From assembly GCA_013399305.1 (NCBI GenBank), contig VXAI01000138.1:1851757-1915756 (forward strand): a DNA stretch of 64,000 bases, in the 5' to 3' direction. The notes beneath the pieces were generated by a model. It had not been told where the DNA came from and did not search any database. It saw only the letters and a program-made list of their open reading frames with translations. Of this stretch, positions 47,081-60,560 are shown piece by piece; position 1 is the stretch's first letter, and each line of letters opens with the position of its first letter. The position numbers and the translations under genes are program-made. The stretch comes from Rostratula benghalensis (lineage: Eukaryota; Chordata; Aves; Charadriiformes; Rostratulidae).

Positions 47081-47260
47081 TTTGCCTGATCTAACCATAG
47101 TCATCCAAGCTATGCAGACTCCCCTGATAATCAAGAGGAGGATGAATCATCCCTCTGTCAGACAACTGTCCAAGATGAGTGGGCTGAATTGTTTGCTGGA
47201 TATGTCTGTCTCCTCCAATAATTAAGGAGAGTTTAGGTAGCTAGTTTGGACTAGATGCCT
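47080..47260. promoter_or_regulatory. Candidate element with a perfect palindrome
   Basis: GGATGA-A-TCATCC (47140-47152) is a perfect 13-bp palindrome. CTGATAATCAAGAG precedes it, and CCAATAATTAAGGAG follows near 47216. Confidence 0.3.
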
Positions 47261-49430
47261 AATTTTTAGATGGCCAAAGTGAAGGAAAGCAAATCCACCC
47301 GAAATCTCTCTCTGCCTCAGCCATCTACCTGTAAAACTCAGGCCATTTTTGTGCTTGAGTTTTGATAATAAACATTCTGTGGTATGGTCTCTCTGGAGCT
47401 AACACTGGGTACACTATTCACTAAAACTAGGGTTTCAGTTTGTTCCCCTACTCATCACAGAAGCAGATAGAAGTGAAAAGCTTGGGAGCTGCAGGGATCT
47501 ATTGAACTTCAAGTTGTGCATGCGTGGAGGTTTATTGTTTTCATGAGGGCAAGGGGGGAAGCAGTTTCTTGTGAGGAAATAGCATTACAGCTGAGATCAT
47601 CCTATTTCATATACTCTGTTGTCCTTGAAAGCTTGTTCCTCAGCCTGTGGAAGTTCTGGAGGGTAAGGGTTGTAGTTGCTATGATATTCTGTGTTAAAGG
47701 ATCAGCAACACTTAAAGTGGTTCTAGTTTTAAAGCTTGCTGATCACAAAGCATGGCTGGAGAAGTAAGTTTAGTTGATGAAAAACTTGTTTTCATGTAGT
47801 AAGGCAATGTAGAAACCCACATCCACTTATGACTTCGCCCATTTTTTTTGTTTATTTGTTTCAAATGTGAGCAGCAATTATCAAGAGCTACAAGAAGCAG
47901 CCTTATTTACTTGCTTTGGTTTCCACATGCGGTTTTCTTAGATTTGTTACACAAACTACTAGTTTATTTTTATTATGAGTAATATCTCTTAGAATTTACA
48001 AATATGCATGATGTTATTCAGTCATCAGTAGAAGGTGTGGAGAAGTCACCAATCCAGTTTGGCTTCCAAGCACAGAGACAACTAAAACGGAAATCTTCTT
48101 GCCCACAGCTTTTTAGCAGGAGGAACAAAGCTTTGGTTCAGGACAGCTGAAGTCTTCCTTTAGAAACAGATGCTGTCTAGGTGTTATCACCTAGATCTGA
48201 ACCCTGTATTATTCAGGAATTTCCATTCCCAATTTCCGTTTCCTCTCCTGTGGATACTCACAGGAGTCCTGATAATCTCCACCACAGCAATCCCAAGCTT
48301 TTTTCTTCAGAAAAAAACAAATGCCGTCACTGGTGGGTTGAGCCATCAAGACGTTCTGGTCCTCAAAGAAAACCTGGCAATGACCTCGCACTCCATCTAA
48401 CCTCACCTCCGTTCAGCGGGCAGAGGCTCCCCTCGGCTCCGTGCGAGATACAATCACGTTTTGTTTGTTCATGTGCCAGGTTCTTGCTGGTTTAAAGACA
48501 TGGCTCCATTAGGCCACTCTGGGTCTAGCGCGGCGTCTCCCAGCTTGGGCGGCTGCCTGGGCTTAGGTGATTGATTGGAGCTTTGATCCTGAGAGTCAAG
48601 ACAAGTCTGCAAAGGGTAGCCGTGCTCTGTAGTCTCTCCGTGTCGAGCCCGCCTGTATGATTTGTATGAGTACATGTCTCCATATACTTCTAGATTAATG
48701 TGCTGCACTCCCAGATGGAATAACCCCACTGCCTGCTGAATCAGAAGACTTGCAGGTAGACAGGCAACTCCACAGCATGCTTAAGGCTGAAAAGACTAAA
48801 ACAAGCAGTTACCCAAACACTTTGAGAGAAGGAGGGCAGGTACAGTCACTTTTTTTTTTCTTTTAACTCACAAGACAAGGTGGAAAACACGGTCCGTACG
48901 TCAAATTGGCAACTCTCAGGAACTCCTCGTTCTTCAGCCAGCTTCACCAGTGGTTAGAAGCAAAAAAATCACTATTTCAAAAAAATCTGTTCCTAAAAAA
49001 CCCCCAAACCTCTCTTATTTCTACCTCTTTTTACCCAGAACAACAGGTATGAACAACAAAAAATGAAGGCACCGCAGCCACAAGAATGTCCTTATTGTTT
49101 TGTAGACATCACTGTTTCCATAAATACCAGCCCAGCTGCTGTTGAAATAATCTTCAAGTTTCTTACTCCATTCTGTTCTGCTCATGTGTCCATATTAAAA
49201 TGGTTGTTTTCATAAGGCCAAAATACCTCTTTCCAACGATCTGAATTTAGCGTTCAGCAAATGCTGCTCAACCATCCCTCAGACCATTACGTTTGTAAGT
49301 TATTTTGGGGGTTTGGCAAAGCCATTAGCATCAGCCTCAGAACAGCCCTTCAAAATGTGTGCTCAGCTAAATTCACTTAATATAAAAAAATATTTAAAAG
49401 TCCAACCAAGTCGCCCACCTTCCTTTTTGC
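47260..49430. other. Unique non-coding DNA
   Basis: TCTAGGTG (48176-48183) and CACCTAGA (48188-48195) form a perfect 8-bp hairpin over TTAT. AT-rich 47860-48040 may be weakly regulatory. Frames around 48170-48729 overlap and are unrecognised. Confidence 0.5.
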
Positions 49431-49439
49431 TTCCCATTC

Positions 49440-49600
49440 TATGGGATTGTTTTCAACTAAAATACCATGTGGGCGTATATATTCTGGTACCTTGTCCAAA
49501 TGGATGTGAATATGGATTATTAAGATTAATTTGCGTGCATTTACATTGTCCTGAAGAACATTTTGGGAAGGGGAATGTGTACCTTACTTTTTTTATGTTT
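49440..49600. promoter_or_regulatory. Weak candidate non-coding element
   Basis: GGATTATTAAGATTAATTTG near 49513 combines an OTX-type word with TAAT cores and is followed by TTACATTGTCC (SOX-like). The block is repeat-free. Confidence 0.27.
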
Positions 49601-52090
49601 AAAAAATTAAAAGTATTCCCAGGTTTTTAGGAGTCTAGGGTCTCTGGATGACTGGAGGGCATCAGCTGAGTCAGCAAGTTTGTAATCCCCTGCAGTCTGA
49701 AATAGTCACGTAATCTGCAGCTCATCCAGTGATATCCAAGGAAACATCCAGTCCAGAAACAACCACATACCACAAGTTTTAAAACACCTATTAAAATCTC
49801 CAAGTAACTGCTTAGTGTTTGTATGAAGTTGAAAGAGAGACAATCAGTAGAAATGCTTAATGTGGCTGGTGTTTTAAGAAAAACAAACTTGAGAAGTATT
49901 GCTCTTCTGTCTTTAGAAAACCCAAAGAGTTGCCTAAAATGCCCCAAAATATGGCATTATAAAAATCACCTGTGATTTGACCCTCATGTGGAGACCTCTT
50001 CAGATGTATGGACTTGCAGTAAGAAGTATGGTGTTTCTGCAACTTGATACTAAATTTTATTGTCAATTTTTAGTGTTTTACCCTAAAGTCAAAGCTGCCT
50101 AGTTGATTCAGAAAATTCATGTTTAAGTCTGGTTTTAGATTTTTTCCTATCTAATTCCTGTCTGCAGTTCAAGAAAGAAGTAAAAATAACCTTATACTTA
50201 AAACATGATAGCAGAAAAGCTCTGAACTGGTGATCAACAAAAAAAATTCACTGGATCATAAATAACATGAATCTGTGCATAAGATTTGATTCAGACTCAA
50301 AGGAGGACTTCTGAAAACTGAAAAGAATCCACATCCATTCTGAGAGCTTTATTGGGTTTTTTACACTTCTGTTCCCTGCTACTCTTCCTCTCCTCCCTTT
50401 GTCTTTTTAGTTTCATCATTATATATCTCTCAGCAGTTTTCCTGGTATTTCCTTCTCAAAAGAAGCATTTGCCATGGTTTCTATGGCTGTTAGTCTACAT
50501 ATAGGCAAAACCTTTAGGGAGCATATAATTTTGCCTTATCTGCCCTGTGCAGGATTTGGGATGGGGTTGTGGTAGCTTTGCTAGAGTTGGGGATGGACAT
50601 CTCGGCTCAGTTGGGTTGAGCATCCAGCAGGTAGGATGCTCACCTTGCAAGTGTTCACATCTCTCACAGGCTGGTGCCTCCTGCTTGGAAGACCAGAGGG
50701 GGATCTGAGACAGAGAGCAGACTCCGAGTGTCTCCTTAATGTAATGAATAAAGTTCCTCTGTCTTTCTGTGTTATGGGGAATCACTATTCAACTTCTGAT
50801 CTGGGACACGATGCTGATGTTTCTCCAGCTGTTGATCAGCTCCTCGTTCATGTTTACCAGCCTACCCTCTGCCTGATGTCCAGGCACTGTGACATGTCAG
50901 AATCCCTGGCACCTGCCAACAACAGCAAAATCAGCTTTTCAAAGTTATGTTCCCAGCTCTGTGTGCAAGAGTGATGTTTTTTCGGCCGATGCTGTCTTCC
51001 CAGTCTCCACATGTGCCCTAGGTGCCTGTGGAAGAGGCCCAGTATTTTAAGCTGTAAAATCCAGGGGTTGTTATCTTATTCTACAGAGACTGGCTTCTTT
51101 GTGTCACCACTGTGTTCCTGGCCAGGAAAGCCATGTGCTGAAACTGCCCTCGTGATACCTAAATAGTGGATAAACAGAAACTTTTAATTTTCACTGCTAG
51201 CATCGTTCTCCAGGCTCTCCAAACAAGAACTGCTCACCAAATATCATGAGCTCTTGATGGATGGATGAACGCTGCCTAATCGAAAGTGCAGAAAGAGTGT
51301 TTTGTTGGGATTTCTCTCTCTCTCTCTTTCACTTATTAAGTAGATTAAATAAATAAAAATAATTCCCTTTCACTTCTGGTCCAGGGTAAGCAACTTTATG
51401 ACGTTTGTTGCCTTGGGATTTATACATTGGAATATCCTTTGGTTCCCACATTTTCTAAAGATTTGCCAGCAAACATTGCTCTCTGATTTGGCTGAATCTG
51501 CACATCATGGATGATGGGAGTAAAAAAGACCAGGAATGCTTCTGCTGGACCTAATGTAAGCAAGGACTGAGTTTGCATTCAGAAAGGGTGTATTTTCATC
51601 TGATATAATCTGAGAGGTTTTCTTGGTAGATGGAGTTTTGGCAAATTCCTCCTGTATCCCTGTTTGCTTCTTAGCTGTGGTGATGTACAAGGAAATTGAG
51701 CTACCAGATTTGGCTGGTGGATTATATTCTCCAGATACCTGGCAGACTCAGTGTTGGATTTTTTTAAGAAACTTTTCAAGTAGATATGATCTGAGCCACA
51801 AGATTCAGGTCCTCAGACCAACTTTGGGGGTGTTCAGGATCTGTGGTTTTGGTTTGGACCCATCTTATTTTTTAATGTCACGGTTGGCAAGTCCTCCTTG
51901 TTCCAACATGCAGACTGGCTCTGAAAAAAAAAAATAAACACTGGAAAAAACCTTTTCATATGGACAAAACATAAAATCATTCTCATGTTCTGCCTGAAAT
52001 CTTCCATGGGAATTAGAACCTTCTGAATAGCCCCGTGGAAGACCCTGGAAAAGACTGAAGTTTTATTTTGACAAATTACCCCAAATTTTC
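49600..52090. other. Unique non-coding DNA
   Basis: (TC)n at 51312-51327. The remaining open frames (49627-49947, 50495-50974, 51623-51937) are unrecognised. Confidence 0.5.
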
Positions 52091-52092
52091 AG

Positions 52093-52153
52093 GAGAGATT
52101 CACTGCTGGGTTAAGCAGGTGTGATTCTCCTGACTACGATAACTGTCTTGAAG
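52093..52153 (+). other. Exon-like segment, unconfirmed
   Basis: A 61-bp stretch is preceded by a pyrimidine-leaning run ending in TTTTCAG and followed by GTAAGA. One frame is open for 20 codons, the other two have stops. No protein family is recognised, and such coincidences are expected in 64 kb. Confidence 0.12.
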
Positions 52154-52159
52154 GTAAGA

Positions 52160-54300
52160 TTGCCAATTTAGTGGTTCTGTTGTCAGTGAACCAGATTGTT
52201 GTTCACACTGTCCGGATCAATCTGCTCTGCATGCAGCTGGCATGTGCCAGAGCATAATCTTGTCACTCATTGCCTTTCTTCTTTTCCCTTCCCGCTTTTA
52301 GTTTATTGCTCTTGCCTGTTGGGAATTCTTTTTTTCTTTTTTTGGATTCCAAGTACATCAAGACAAGAGTAATATGTCATCAATCTGTCTCTTCCAACAG
52401 TTGCATTATATGCTTTTCTGCTTGGCGTGTGGGTGGAAGAACAAGCTGGAGTTTTTTCCTGGATAATCTCTATGCCAACAAGAAAACACTGCATTATGTA
52501 TAATAATAAATAATGATTCACTGAGATTATGTTAGCAAGGTCCAAAAGTGCTAATGAACATCATACAAGTTCACATGTCATAAAATTGCTGCTGAATTTC
52601 CAATCTCCAGTGCTTTGGAGGGAACAAAAGAGCACAAACCACAGGGCCAAATCATGGCTTGAGGAGGAGAAGGGAAAATTTATCTTCCCCAGAGGTGATC
52701 AGCAAAAAATATGGAGCCTGAAATCAATAGAATGATCTCAGGTGTTTGGTGTTGAGAATTAAGATAAAGAGCTAGAAACCTCATTTTTAACATAAAACAG
52801 ATATAAATATTTCTATGAAATTTTCATCAAGAATGTTGTCTTGATACAGGTCTTGTTAGATATTCAGATACATCCAACTTAATTTTAGAGCACCTAGGTT
52901 TTCTGTCTGGTAAATGGAGAAATCGGGGTTCCTTCAGATGGTGATTCAACCCATCTGTCCTAGCTTGGGATGAGATAATTTATCATTTGGTAAAACAGTT
53001 TCCCTCCTTTGATTCCAGCTGGAATCAAAATTCTGGTCTCTGATAACAAATGTGAGTAGTTGATGCATATATTCGAATGAAATAAATCTGGATTTATGTC
53101 CAGAATATGGAAAGTAGATTTCTCTTGTTTGTTTTGCATGACGTCATCTTTCTTTGGCTTTTGTTTGTTTATAATAACTTTGTTCCATATCTAGCAAGAC
53201 AAATACATCATTTCACTTGGGAAAAAAAAAAAAAAAAGAACTTTTCTAAAGCCAAATCCTCATCTGGATCTATGTCTTCCAGCACATTTATCAGTCCTGA
53301 TGAAGGTAGGGTAGTGTTTAAGCAGACAAGTTAGCATGAATCCCACAGCGGGAAACAAAAATAAACACAATCAAAATCAAAGTATTAATTTTATATGTGT
53401 ATTAGAAACTTTCTGGATATTCTACTAAATCCTCTGGTAGTTTCACACTAGCAGAAATAAAGTGAAATTCTGTGGCTGATTTTCTTTGTGGTGAATTCAT
53501 ACCTAATAACGATGATAAACTAATGTTGATTTCTACACAGCTGGTTTCAAAATAAGCCAACAGAGCTGTCCTACAAATGGCTGCCCTTTTGATGACGGGA
53601 CAGCAAGATGGCAAGGCGATAGGTATGAATTGCAGTTGGTTTACTTAAGAAATAAGCCTGCATCATCAACATAGGAAAGACATCCAGCATCACTTCTACC
53701 ACGAGTAAGCAATCCAAGGAAAGCAAATAATGAGCAACAAAAATCTCAGAAGGAGCCTTCCTAGGGCATTCACGGGTCCACTTGGAAGAATAAAAATGGT
53801 CCATGATCCATCATCCATAAGTTCACTGATCATATCGGGCTGTTTATAAGCAAACTTGGTTTCATGTGGTGCCAGACAAAGATGTAAACACTGGCTGGTT
53901 CTGGCAACGAAGATCACAACCCGTATTGCGCTGTGCTGTGCTCAGACAGAATCCATGGGAATGAGAAGGGTTTTTATTTGGGGGCTGAATTACAGTTTAA
54001 ATCACTGAAAATCATTGTTTCGATGCAATATTGGGAGAGGTTTGTTACACAGCTGGGTTGATTTTTCAGCAATTGCTTCTGCAAGTCTGTAGCTGACTAA
54101 AGCTGTCAGCGACAAAAAAAGGATGTGTCTGGAAATGGGCCTGCAATTTCCAAGGATTTCAGGCTCCTGGGATTGCTCCCCTAGGTGAGGGGAAACAACT
54201 GCTGTCTTAGAGGCAGGAAAAACACAGCCAACGGGCAGCAAGTTGTTTATATTAGAAACTATTGATACCCTCATACTGTGCACGAGGTACAGAAAAGTAA
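52160..54300. other. Unique non-coding DNA
   Basis: GTGAAC and GTTCAC form a short inverted pair near 52186-52206. A16 lies at 53222-53237. No gene recognised. Confidence 0.5.
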
Positions 54301-54460
54301 CTTGGAATGGGATAAAAGAGACAAGTTTGTAATAACATTAATGAATGCTTCCAGCAACAATAGTGCATAGGCACCAGGGATTAATAAAGGGGTTAACCTT
54401 ACCAATGTGTTCTTAAACTTAATATTTGATAAAACTGATAGTGGTGTGTATTTCCAAATC
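54300..54460. promoter_or_regulatory. Weak candidate non-coding element
   Basis: ACATTAATGAATG near 54336, AACAATAGTGC near 54355 (SOX-like) and GGGATTAATAAAGG near 54378 are clustered in a repeat-free stretch. Confidence 0.27.
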
Positions 54461-57400
54461 ATTCAATATCTAAAAGATATGTCCAGCACTGTATAATAAG
54501 ACTGCAGGGTTTTAAAAGCTTTTTCCACGTGGAGATGGAGCGTGTGTAGTCTCTGAGCCCAGAATAATATGGCAGTTGTTTCTGGCTCTACTGTTCACAT
54601 GGGATTGTATATTCACAGAGCCGTGTCTTTTGCTGAAAGAAGTTCTGACCTGACTCCAGTGAATATCTGTCATTTATTGTCACAGTTTCACGGAGATGGA
54701 GTAACTTGTCAGAGGTGCAATATCCGTTTCCTTCCGTTGCACAGTTCTGCAGTGTAACACGGGGATATAATGATGCACAAGCAAGCTGGCCTTCGGTCTG
54801 TCAAACTCTCCCACGACTTTGAGTAGGCAGTCTAGTGGCACAGGGAGATACAGAAATAATTAGCATAGGCAAGATGCATCAAATATACATATATAGTTGC
54901 CTCACAAAAATCCTTGTATGGAAATATCCCATTAAGGGTGAAAAATCACAAGGTTCATGAGCATGTCATGGGGGGACTTCTCTTTGAAGCAAATTACTGG
55001 GCTGTGCAGGGAATAACACAACACTGTGTGTGTGAAAGCATACACTATTCACATCACTCTGTCTAGATCCTTTAAAAAAAATATTCAAACATTTGTTGAG
55101 TTTAATAGTTCTTGCAAAACACTTTCAACTGTGCTGGCTCAGAGCATCCGTGTCAGCCCAGTTTTCCAAGGTGCATCCTTAGAAGCAAATTTACCAAACA
55201 GTGGCAGATAAATTCTCTGTAATTTCTGTAATTTCCTTACAATACAATGATGGTTGTCCCTGGAGCCAGGTTCTCCCAGACAACTACCACAAAAGAAATG
55301 GTATGGGAATGGGAAAAGAGAGTAAATGGTACTCTAATGTGACTGTAGGAACCATGCAAGATTGAACCCTAAAATTCAATTGTGTCAATATTAATGAATC
55401 TAGTGGAGACTAGTGGGTAATTCACACATACAAGTACCACATTAAATTTGATAATAGGTCCCTGAAGCAGAAAGCTATAAAGGATTTATATACTCCTTTG
55501 TGCAGTCATAGCACTAGGGAATCAGACTGGGTTAAAGGAGCCTATGTGTTAATACCTCACATTTTTATAATCCCCCTTCCCAGCCTTTTTATATCAATAG
55601 TATGCATAATGTTAATTTTGTGAATATTCCCTGTCTGAGCTTTCTGTTGTAGCATTATATTGCTTACCACATGGTAGTGTTTAAATGCTCTGATTAGAAG
55701 ACACATTCAATTACCTGCCAGTAAGGCTATACAGACACTCTGAAAGCACTCTAAGTTTATAGAATTTAAGAGAGCAGATCATTTAATATACCCTTCTCAG
55801 CACTACTGCACAGCAGAATTAGTCTTTTGAGAATGGTTTCACTTAATTAAATAAAATTTACCATTTTTGAAGAATAACCTCCATAATATCCGAAGAAGTT
55901 TCCATAGAGGATCATTGGATTCATCACTATTAACCCCTGCAGGTCTTGGCTGACTGTTGTGGAAGGGCTGTGCTGCAAAACTGATGCTTTTCTGGGGTAA
56001 GTCAAGCAGACAAAGACTGGAAGGGTCAGAAGGGATGAGTCAGGAAATGCTTTGCTTTTTCTACAGTCCCCCCAGAATGGAAACAGGAGGAATCCCCTCT
56101 CTAAGATAATATTGATTGTAATTTATTATGTACTATGTTTCAACTAGCTAAAGAGAAAAGGAAATTACAAGTCCAGTGTTGTGCCATGGAGATCTGCCTG
56201 GTGAAAAAAAAAATAAATCACAAGCTTACACAGATGAAATGTGTAAAAAGTAGGGAGTGAATCACTGGCAATGGGAACTCTGTCAGAATTAGGAAATTAA
56301 GTTCATTAAAGGTGTGGTAACTTAATTTTCTATGCAAGCATGTAATGGTGAGGGTTGGGTAGAAAAAAAAAAAAGCATTCAGACATCCAATTTAACACAA
56401 ACCCACCCAAACTTGGCGAGGAGCGTCCCTAGCTCAGCCCAGCCTCCTGGCTCCCTGTTTAGATTACATTTGCTCTAATTAGTCCAAATTAGACCTGGAC
56501 TGTGTGTACCCTCCTTGTCCCCTTCACCAGCCTCCTGTTGTGTTAGTGGGGTATGAACAGACAGGCTCTGCTGATGTGGGGCAAGTCCCCAAGCCCCCTG
56601 GAGGAGCCCCCCCAGGGCTCTCATGTCCAAGAGCTGGAGGAAGGTGCATCCCTGATGGAGATGTGGCCCTGCTTTCCCTCCACACAAGACACCTCACAAA
56701 GTGTGCCACCCACACCCTCCCCTTCCACTGCTGCTGGGGAAGGAGGATGGACTCCTCTTTCCATGTCTCTTACCCATTTGTGCCTTTGAGTATCTGTGTG
56801 TGTGGCTCCAGGTGCTCCATGACCCTTCTCCAGCATCCCTGGGGCTAGCTTTTCCCCAGCTGGGTTCAGGTTTTTGCCTCCCAGTTTCTTTGAATTTCTG
56901 TAAACTCATATGTACTAGGATCATGTAATCCTCCTGTTAAGCATCAGCATTCCCTGTTCTTGTACATTCTCTAAGGTGTTAAATGTGTGGAAGATGAACA
57001 ATTCTTCCCTCTGATTATTGAGAGACAACCCAGAGATGAAGCCTCCTTTTTACTCCGATTGACTCTTGGTATTTGCTACCTCTTAGTTCAAAATAAGGGC
57101 CTAAAACCAAAGCAACGCCTGCTTTGACCTCATCAAACGGTCCTTTTTACAACTAAAACCTCAAAATCACTCTGATTGCCTCACTTATCCTCAAAATGCT
57201 TAAACTAAAATTCAACAAATATTGGTCCCCAAACAAATCCTGAGATTTTACTCCTTTATAGTCTTACTGAGAGTTGTGTTGTTGCCTGATTAATTTACCA
57301 TGAACTCACTCTGGTTCATATCTACGTACCTAAAATGGGAATCCTGTCCATCTTCCTTAGTTCTCTATGTAGGGCTGTTGTTATAGCCAACATTTCTGGT

Positions 57401-57880
57401 GGCCTATTAGCATTATATAAAACTATAAAGATTTCCTGTTTCAACAAGCATCAGGTTTTACAGAAAATCTGAACTGGATTGTATCAGGCAAAGCCAGACA
57501 AAAAAATCTCAATGAGAGGGACACGGAGATGGTCCCAAAGGTTTCTGCTGCCTGCACAGAGGGTCCCCTCCCACCCCAGCCACCCAGGGCACAGTCCTAC
57601 CTCCCTTCTTGTACATGGGAATGAGAGGATTTAGGAAGGCACCTCCTGGGGAGTACAGATATTTGGCAGAAGGTGTAGCAAAACATCAGATGAGATCCTG
57701 GGGGACCCATAACATCAGTCTCTTGGCTTGAATGGAGCTGAACATTGATAAGAACAGAGAACAGGGACTAAAATTCAATATTTTTTTCAAAATGCTGACT
57801 GTGCTTCTCCATTTGGACTCATACCGGGCTCTCACTCATGCTGGCCTTATTTCCCGTGCCCAAAGGCAGTGATTAATCGA
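54460..57880. other. Unique non-coding DNA
   Basis: CTAATTAG (56475-56482) is an isolated homeodomain palindrome. Six overlapping open frames at 56475-56928 on both strands reflect local GC-richness and match nothing known. A-runs near 56204 and 56364. No gene supported. Confidence 0.5.
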
Positions 57881-58140
57881 GTTCCAATTAACGCTGGTTT
57901 CCACGCCACCTAAATCAAACTCGGGGCTACGGCCTCCTGAGCAGGAGACGAGCCCAAAAAGGACCCACCAGAAACCACGGCTCCATCCTGGGAGTCACCC
58001 TCAGCCGATGGAGCTGTGGGGGACAGGGGGGGGACACGGGAGCAGCCCGAGGCGGGCAGCGGGGCAGGTGACTTGGTATAACATGGGTTTTCGACACCGC
58101 ACATTTCGCTGCGGATTTGCTGTGTTTTTATTTCGCCTTC
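57830..58140. other. CpG-rich block with G-quadruplex motif
   Basis: About fifteen CpGs lie in 57901-58133. The run 58018-58040 (GGGGG-ACA-GGGGGGGG-ACAC-GGG) satisfies the four-run G-quadruplex pattern. The 5' edge, ATTAATCGAGTTCCAATTAA near 57872, has homeodomain-like cores. It could be a small island or promoter, but no first exon is visible. Confidence 0.4.
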
Positions 58141-58173
58141 TGAAAGCTGTGAGAGTGAACATTATTAAAATTT

Positions 58174-58215
58174 AAAGAAAAAAAAAAAAAGAAAGAAAAA
58201 GGAAAAAAAAAAAAA
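58174..58215 (+). repeat. Purine-rich A/G tract
   Basis: About 42 nt of A with scattered G, including two A13 runs. Confidence 0.85.
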
Positions 58216-58219
58216 GGCA

Positions 58220-60180
58220 AAAGAAAACAGTGAAAAGCAACAAGGAAGGTTTCTGTCCAAAAAAAAGTCCGAAACTGGCTCCAATTGGACCTCAGTACGG
58301 AAATGCTGGAACTTGTACCCTCCAGTGGCAAAATAAAACAGGCTACCATTATTAGAAATTTTCTACAGCTAAAGTTGTAACATCATAGCTAAATTCAGTC
58401 AGAGACAGGTCGAGCAACAAAAACCAGGAGCCAAGGCAGTCTAGTCTGGTCTGAAACTTGATTCAGGCACCAGATTATGAATAGATTTAACTAGTTTGCC
58501 AAATGAAAATGTAGATTTTGGCAGAGTTTGGACTCTCTTTATTTTTTTATTTTTTTGGTGTGCTATATGTGGAGTCCTATTGCACGCTGTGGGGATATGA
58601 GAAAAGAGCCTTTTTATATTATATAACTACTTGACGCGCATGTGTGTGTGTATATAATATAAAAAACACAATTAACCCCATAAATGCTAAAAAACCTGAA
58701 GGACCTCTGCCCGATGTCCCTTAGTAAGGAACATGCTTTGTCGTGGAGGTTCTATGCAGTACCATCTAAAACACCCCTGAAAGAGATAGGTGGGTATTTC
58801 AGAGTAAAAAAAAAAAAGAAAAAAGAAAAGGTGTAAAATACCCACAGCGCTGCAGCCCACGTATGTACAGCAAGAAAAACAAACAGGCCATCTCTGGAGG
58901 TATATTTTGATGACAGATGCCAGTTCCCCGTGGTCAGATTTCGCTCTGATTCCGTTCAGGTATGTGATCTAGGAAGTAGTAAAAAAGGCAGAAGTTTGAA
59001 AAAGAAAATACAATCGAGGTGGGGAGGAGGGGGATTGTCCAAGGAGAGAGGAGCAGACGCCTGTGTTCTGTGGAGTTTTTTGGAGTATTTCATTAACAAG
59101 GAAAATACACATCGGTCTGGGCATGTGTGTGTTTCCCAGATGTCACAGCTGAGTCGCAGCATAAATATCTCTGTCAGCCTTTGAGCTCCAGAGGTTCTGT
59201 CACCAACAGGAGGACACCAAGGCTCGTTTGTGCAGCACAAGGCTTCAGCATCTCATTGCACCGCAGAGAACTTGAGTCAACAGCTTGAGCTGAAGTGCCT
59301 GGGCTTTAATAAATTGCAGCAGAGATGACATGAAACAGAGAATTGGGGGCGTGAGAGTTGTGTAAATACATACACATGAAAGAGAACATAACTGTCAAGC
59401 TGAGTCTCTTAGAAGAACCCAAATTTTTGCCCTGCTTGTATCTAGTGTATTGTAGTCAGTTATTTTGTAAGGTGTAATGCTAAGGATTTAACATGAAATT
59501 GTATTATACAATTGGAATAAGTTGGAATTAATATCTTCACCCACTACATGCATCCATAAGTTCACTTACTGATGTAATCTTAATTTAATTAAATCACTCT
59601 CTGCACACCCAGTCACTGGAAAGAGCACCGGAATGGCAGGGTATCGTGTTTTACCCTTCTTTACTGTGGAAATGTTGATTAACAAGGTCTTATAAGAATT
59701 GCAATGCCTTCTGGTGGCTGTGCCAACTCTAGGAAGTAGCTTATCACCATGGTGCTCTCTCAGAACGAGTTTTGCCACCCAGCAACTAACATTGCATGGC
59801 ACTGGTTTTTCCTTGGGGAAGTGCCAGGTCAACACAAGGTTATGTGTCCTCGTGCCTTTGCTGCTCTCGCATACCTAAAGTAGTTTCATTTCCAGTGAAC
59901 CCAAATTCTGCCCCCAGAAGTCCATCCAGAGCATAGTTATGATGTGCCACAACATACCAAGGTGATCCCCCGGCACCCCTCATCATGCCTCCTGCTGCAG
60001 GTGCTTGTTGGAGGGCTTGCTGTAGGACCCCTCTCCGAGAGGATGTCCTCAGGGGTGCTGAACTGCTGGAGGTCAGACTAAACTTAAAGGAGACATTTCT
60101 CACCTCAACACCTATTTCTAGATGCTCGTTGTTTTCTCTTACGTATTGTTTATTGAACAACAACAACACAAAAGAAATAA
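58220..60180. other. Unique non-coding DNA
   Basis: A TA/TG microsatellite lies at 58606-58672. Small A-rich runs at 58807-58830. The other sequence is plain unique DNA with unrecognised short frames. Confidence 0.5.
58606..58672. repeat. Imperfect TA/TG microsatellite
   Basis: TATATTATATAA, then GCGCATGTGTGTGTGTATAT and AATATAAA. Imperfect and interrupted. Confidence 0.7.
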
Positions 60181-60560
60181 AAACAAACCTGAAAAGCTAC
60201 TGTGCTTAGAAACCACCTTTCTGGCTGATACCCACGTCTGCAGAGGAGACACTCTGCAATGCAAACAGCAGCGACAGCTCTCGCGGCAGCCGATTTCACA
60301 CTGGGCTGAAGCATCACAGAGGAGAATCCACATGCTGGTTTTGATATTCATTAATCATCCAGCTAATTTGTTTTTACACAGGAGCGCTGACAGCAAACGA
60401 ATGTTATTATAGCAACAGCGCACTGCATAATCCAGACTATTATGGTACTAGCATCGATGAAAACGACTGCTCTGTGTTCACTTATGCTCAATTCTGTATC
60501 CAACTGCAACTGTAAATATATCTATTTTTATTCACATCTGCTGAAAGAAATAGACCTACC
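60180..60560. promoter_or_regulatory. Candidate conserved non-coding element
   Basis: This long repeat-free block keeps several CpGs (CTCGCGGCAGCCG near 60279, GAGCGCTGAC near 60382). It carries TTGATATTCATTAATCATCC (60341-60360), GCTAATTTG next to it, TAATCC (60428-60433) and CATCGATG near 60453. Mixed CpG and homeodomain content makes it one of the strongest candidates in the window. Confidence 0.42.

Noticed and set aside
56475..56928. Six overlapping frames suggesting a GC-rich exon
   Set aside because: They are open on both strands and in several frames, with unfamiliar translations and no splice context.
59998..60110. Possible degraded CR1 fragment
   Set aside because: The texture recalls CR1, but none of the diagnostic 3' end words is present.
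8832..60433. Recurrent TAATCC/GGATTA words across many blocks
   Set aside because: About thirty copies of a 6-mer on both strands are expected by chance in 64 kb, so recurrence alone means nothing.
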